Origin: DATBDN01 sp036269895
GTDB taxonomy: Bacteria; Actinomycetota; Thermoleophilia; Solirubrobacterales; Thermoleophilaceae
Assembly (NCBI GenBank): GCA_036269895.1
Contig: DATBDN010000112.1
Coordinates: 1 to 24,718, forward strand
DNA: 24,718 nt
Reading direction: 5' to 3'
The notes beneath the pieces are model-generated. The model made no database searches. It was not told the origin of the DNA and saw only the letters and a list, made by a program, of their open reading frames with translations. Below, piece after piece: positions 22,283 to 24,718 of this stretch (its first letter is position 1; the number at the start of each line of letters is the position of its first letter). The position numbers and the translations under genes were made by a program.

Positions 22283-23503
22283 TTGACCACTGGACACGCT
22301 TACCTGGCCGCGGTAGTCGTCGCTGCGACGGCGCTGGTCGGCGTGGTCGCTCCGGCGCGGTCCGATGATCCCGCTCCGGCGCAGGTGCTGCCGGACATGC
22401 GCCAGAACGTCCCGTCCGATGTGAAGATCGCGGAGGTCGACGGGACGTGGCGGCTGGGCTTCGCCTCCGAGGTGACGAACGGTGGCCCGGGCTACCTGAA
22501 GATCACAGGCAATGGGCCCGGAGACGCCCCGATGGTGGCCGACCAGATCGTGCAGATGAGCGACGGGAGCACCACGACGGTGGACGCTGTCGGCGAGATG
22601 CACTACGTGATCGGCGGCGGCCACGAGCACTGGCACCTGCTCGACTTCGAGCGCTACGAGCTGCGCAGCGCCTCCGATCCGGCGCACACGATCGTGAAGG
22701 ACCAGAAGACCGGCTTCTGCCTGACCGACGCGTTCACGAGCGACCTCTGCGGGCGACACCAGCCGGAGCTGACGACAGTCTCGGAGGGGATATCGGTCGG
22801 CGGCTCTGACAAGTACCTTGGCTACCTCGAGGGCCAGTACCTGGTCCTGGACCCGACCACCGTTCCAAGCGGGGACTATGTGCTGGTGAACCGTATGAAC
22901 CCGACTGGCGCACTGCTGGATGCGGACGCGTCGGACAACGCGGCCTCGGTGCGGCTGGCAGTTAGCTGGGACGCGGGTGGCACGCCCACGATCCAGATCA
23001 CGAACAGCTGCCCGGCGAGCATCGACTGCCCGGCGCCGACGGATCCACTGCCGGACCCGGGGTCGCAACCGACGGATTCCGCGCCGGGCGCCGTGGTGCC
23101 CGCGTCCGGACCACAGGACGTCCCGATCGTGCCGCCGGCCGATTTCGCGCCGGCGCGCGCGAAGGCGTCGCTCAGCCGGAGCATGGCGGGCCGTCTGGTG
23201 TTCCGGGCGATCCAGAAGTCGCTGGCGACACCGCGCTGGCTGCGGACGACGTGCACGCGCCGCGACGTCGACACGTTCGCGTGCACGTCGACATGGCGCG
23301 ACCGCAAGGCGGCGAAGTGGCACGGCCGCGTGCGCGTCTGGTACAGCGTCAGCGGCGGCCGGCTGAGCTGGTTCTACGACCTGTCGGCGCGGCGGTCGCC
23401 GGGCGGGAGGCTGGTCGTGCGGCGGGCTCGGCGCGGGAGCGCGGGCCGGGCGGTGTTCGCTGCTTCGGGAGCATTGTTCTGCGCTCGGGCTGATTCGGCG
23501 TAG
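22283..23503 (+). CDS. Secreted lysyl-oxidase-like protein
   Basis: A 406-aa exported protein. A hydrophobic N-terminus (about 7-24) ends in a likely signal peptidase site (VAPARS). The region at about 34-240 matches the lysyl oxidase fold seen in bacterial proteins: LPDMRQNVPSDVKIAEVDG, then LRFSSEV-like LGFASEVTNGGPGYLKI, then the copper-ligand cluster H114-E-H116-W-H118 followed by LLDFERYELR. In animal lysyl oxidase the equivalent is HxHYH in front of the MDEF motif. The conserved Cys segments TGFCLTDAF and SDLCGRHQ follow, as does VPSGDYVLVNRMNP. After a Pro/Asp linker a basic C-terminal module (about 285-406) carries three Cys. Copper amine oxidase activity is possible, but the Lys/Tyr pair that forms the LTQ cofactor cannot be confirmed by eye. 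The TTG at 22283 is the only in-frame start giving a full signal peptide. Confidence 0.83.
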   Translation: MTTGHAYLAAVVVAATALVGVVAPARSDDPAPAQVLPDMRQNVPSDVKIAEVDGTWRLGFASEVTNGGPGYLKITGNGPGDAPMVADQIVQMSDGSTTTVDAVGEMHYVIGGGHEHWHLLDFERYELRSASDPAHTIVKDQKTGFCLTDAFTSDLCGRHQPELTTVSEGISVGGSDKYLGYLEGQYLVLDPTTVPSGDYVLVNRMNPTGALLDADASDNAASVRLAVSWDAGGTPTIQITNSCPASIDCPAPTDPLPDPGSQPTDSAPGAVVPASGPQDVPIVPPADFAPARAKASLSRSMAGRLVFRAIQKSLATPRWLRTTCTRRDVDTFACTSTWRDRKAAKWHGRVRVWYSVSGGRLSWFYDLSARRSPGGRLVVRRARRGSAGRAVFAASGALFCARADSA

Positions 23504-23600
23504 GCCGTCAGTGGCAGCGCCCGAACTGCGGCGACCAAGGGGTGACAGAGCCAGCGGTTCCGGTCCTCCGCGGGCCCAATCGCGGGTCGAATCGCATACG

Positions 23601-23628
23601 CGCAGCGCCGCGGATCCGAGGCGCTGTG
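23601..23628. terminator. GC-rich hairpin in the convergent intergenic region
   Basis: CAGCGCC (23603-23609) pairs with GGCGCTG (23620-23626) around a 10-base loop that itself holds the palindrome CGGATCCG; a wobble and a C-G pair extend the stem. It lies about 100 bases past the lysyl-oxidase-like stop and on the far side of the regulator gene's end, so it can serve as a bidirectional terminator. No T-tract is present. Confidence 0.45.
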
Positions 23629-23629
23629 G

Positions 23630-23660
23630 TCACTTATCCACCCTATAGGTGCATAAGTGA
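23630..23660. promoter_or_regulatory. 31-bp near-perfect palindrome (possible protein-binding site)
   Basis: The left arm TCACTTATCCACC and the right arm GGTGCATAAGTGA are reverse complements at 12 of 13 positions (one C/C mismatch), around CTATA. It is markedly more AT-rich than its surroundings. It lies in the 266-base gap between convergent genes (23504-23769), beside the DtxR-family gene, and only 2 bases from the GC hairpin. Nothing in the rest of this gap looks coding. The function is unknown: candidate uses are a metalloregulator operator for an unseen small transcript, a replication/segregation protein site, or part of a terminator. Confidence 0.5.
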
Positions 23661-23769
23661 ACGCAGCGCGTGAAATGGCGGCCGGGCCCGGGCGCGGCGG
23701 CCCGATCCAGCCACCCTTGGCCGCGGCTGTTTACGCGGCGAAGTGAGACCTCACACGCGGACGACCGCC

Positions 23770-24480
23770 CTACCGCCCATACCGCCCGCCAAGCACCAGC
23801 TGCTCCGGCAGCGCCGTGCGTGGCGGCGGCGACGGGTCGGCCCGTACGGAGACCGTCTCGGCGACGCTGCGCGTCAGCGTGATGCGGTTTGCATTCGACT
23901 CGATGCTCACCTCCTCGTCGCCCGAGTCCGCCAGCTCCCCCTCGAGGCCTGGAAAGATCCCGGACTCCTTCAAGTACTTCAGAAGATCTTCGGCCTCGTT
24001 CTCGAAGCGCAGCACGCGCACCTTCGCACCCTGCTCGACATCGGCCAGCGGCACGCCCGGCTCGCGGGCGCCGGCGACAATCGGGTGACCGTGCGGGCAC
24101 GTCGTCGCGTCGCCGATCGCGGCGCGCATGCTCTCCTCCAGCCGCGGCGACATCGCGTGCTCCATCCGCTCGGCCTCCTCGTGTACCTCGTCCCACGGGA
24201 TCCCCAGGACGTCGGTGAGGAAGCGCTCCACCAGGCGGTGACGGCGCACGACCGACTCGGCGTGCTCGCGGCCGCTGGCCGTGAACCCAAGCGTCTTGTC
24301 GGCCTGGCGCTCGACGAAGCCGTCGCGCTCCAGGCGGCCGACCATCTCGTGCACGGTCGGCGGCGAGAGCTGCATCGCACGCGCCACGTTCGCGCCCGTC
24401 ATCGGCAGCCCGGCCTCATGCAGCCAGAACAGGATCTGCAGGTACTCCTCCTCGGCGACTGTCGCCGTGTCGCTGCTCAT
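23770..24480 (-). CDS. DtxR-superfamily metal-dependent regulator (MntR/IdeR-like)
   Basis: A 236-aa metal-sensing repressor. The winged-helix domain covers about 1-70 (NVARAMQLSPPTVHEMVGRL is the recognition helix-turn-helix), then the dimerisation domain to about 140, then a FeoA/SH3-like C-terminal domain (about 147-215, with KVRVLRFENEAEDLLKYL). The ancillary site residues H81, E85 and H100 are kept. At the primary site, DtxR's Met10 and Cys102 are replaced by E12 and E104, with E107 and H108 kept (EAERMEHAMS). Carboxylates at these two places are the MntR pattern, so Mn(II) sensing is more likely than Fe(II), although the three-domain layout is IdeR-like. The segment TTCPHGHP is conserved in the family. 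The ATG at 24480 has no Shine-Dalgarno sequence but has TAGGAT 6 bases upstream. Confidence 0.93.
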   Translation of the reverse strand: MSSDTATVAEEEYLQILFWLHEAGLPMTGANVARAMQLSPPTVHEMVGRLERDGFVERQADKTLGFTASGREHAESVVRRHRLVERFLTDVLGIPWDEVHEEAERMEHAMSPRLEESMRAAIGDATTCPHGHPIVAGAREPGVPLADVEQGAKVRVLRFENEAEDLLKYLKESGIFPGLEGELADSGDEEVSIESNANRITLTRSVAETVSVRADPSPPPRTALPEQLVLGGRYGR

Positions 24481-24486
24481 CGCCCG

Positions 24487-24492
24487 ATCCTA
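24487..24492 (-). promoter_or_regulatory. -10 element of a leaderless DtxR-family gene
   Basis: TAGGAT, a classic actinobacterial -10, lies on the - strand with exactly 6 bases between it and the ATG at 24480. The transcript would begin at or next to the A of the ATG. The -35 is not clear. Confidence 0.5.
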
Positions 24493-24557
24493 GACGACGC
24501 CCGCCGGCCAGTGCGACCGATCGCCAGGCGGCCGGTGCGAGCGAGCGGGAGCCGGCG

Positions 24558-24718
24558 TCAGGAGTACAGCTGGTCGAACGTGCACGCGCTCGGGTCCTTG
24601 TCCTCGCGCCAGCGGCGCAGCTTGGCGCCGTGGCGGATGCGACCCGCGGAGACGTGGTCGAAATCGATCTCGACCACGAGCTCCGGGCGCAGGCCGACCC
24701 ACTCGAGATCCTTGCCGG
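24558..24718 (-). CDS. ATP-dependent DNA ligase, C-terminal end (partial)
   Basis: The last 52 codons of a - strand gene that begins beyond the window. The translation contains GLRPELVVEIDFDHV, then RIRHGAKLRRWREDKDP and ends CTFDQLYS. This is the OB-domain end of ATP-dependent DNA ligases of the LigC/LigD-ligase type, including the basic motif VI-like RHGAKLRRWREDK. It has no in-window start codon. These enzymes seal nicks in repair and coexist with the NAD-dependent replicative ligase. The stop is 66 bases upstream of the -10 of the regulator gene, on the same strand, so the two are separate units or weakly linked. Confidence 0.88.
   Translation of the reverse strand, partial: GKDLEWVGLRPELVVEIDFDHVSAGRIRHGAKLRRWREDKDPSACTFDQLYS

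Noticed and set aside
23670..23882. Short + strand ORF overlapping the end of the DtxR-family gene
   Set aside because: It has low-complexity Arg/Pro/Ala composition, no start signals, and covers the true regulator frame on the other strand.

Overview
The window reads as chromosomal DNA of a high-GC actinobacterium. The strong G/C third-position bias, the fused biotin carboxylase-BCCP acyl-CoA carboxylase subunit, promoter-like hexamers placed 6-7 bases before start codons, and secreted proteins with basic, Arg-rich C-terminal tails would fit the class Thermoleophilia (Solirubrobacterales/Gaiellales type). That placement is an inference from style; there is no rRNA or other marker gene here. 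No tRNA, rRNA, CRISPR array, insertion sequence or phage gene was seen, and no gene-free stretch exceeds 300 bases.

Region 1 (1-7934) is a sulfur-assimilation block. On the + strand lie the end of cysD and all of cysN (ATP sulfurylase). Convergent to them on the - strand is a flavoprotein oxidase of the berberine-bridge type, preceded by a perfect 9-bp inverted repeat. A 60-codon + strand ORF follows. Then comes a - strand operon in transcription order sbp-cysT-cysW-cysA-rrf2: a sulfate-binding lipoprotein, two permeases, the ATPase and a CymR-like Rrf2 regulator. The regulator overlaps the end of cysA and has no standard start codon. The sbp promoter region carries repeated GATTCG/CGAATC boxes, one pair lying between a -35 and a -10 candidate, so the operon may be controlled by its own last gene.

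Region 2 (7935-16920) is mixed. It holds a secreted TAP-like alpha/beta hydrolase (-), an acyl-CoA carboxylase alpha subunit (+), a small lipocalin-like protein (-), a 701-aa secreted protein of unknown function (+), and a - strand cluster HAD hydrolase / metallo-beta-lactamase-fold hydrolase / extended SDR reductase.

Region 3 (16971-20519) is a + strand group: sucC and sucD (TCA cycle, 4-bp overlap), an NTF2-like protein and a class I PLP aminotransferase.

Region 4 (20516-24718) holds a secreted PQQ-type sugar dehydrogenase (-), a secreted lysyl-oxidase-like protein (+), a DtxR-superfamily metalloregulator (-) and the C-terminal end of an ATP-dependent DNA ligase (-). Two short intergenic regions here contain conspicuous nucleic-acid structure: stacked hairpins ending in a T7 tract (22179-22221), and a hairpin followed by a 31-bp near-perfect palindrome (23601-23660).

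Most genes are ordinary housekeeping or accessory genes. The least explained items are the rrf2 start, the repeated boxes at the sbp promoter, the structured intergenic regions and the 701-aa secreted protein.
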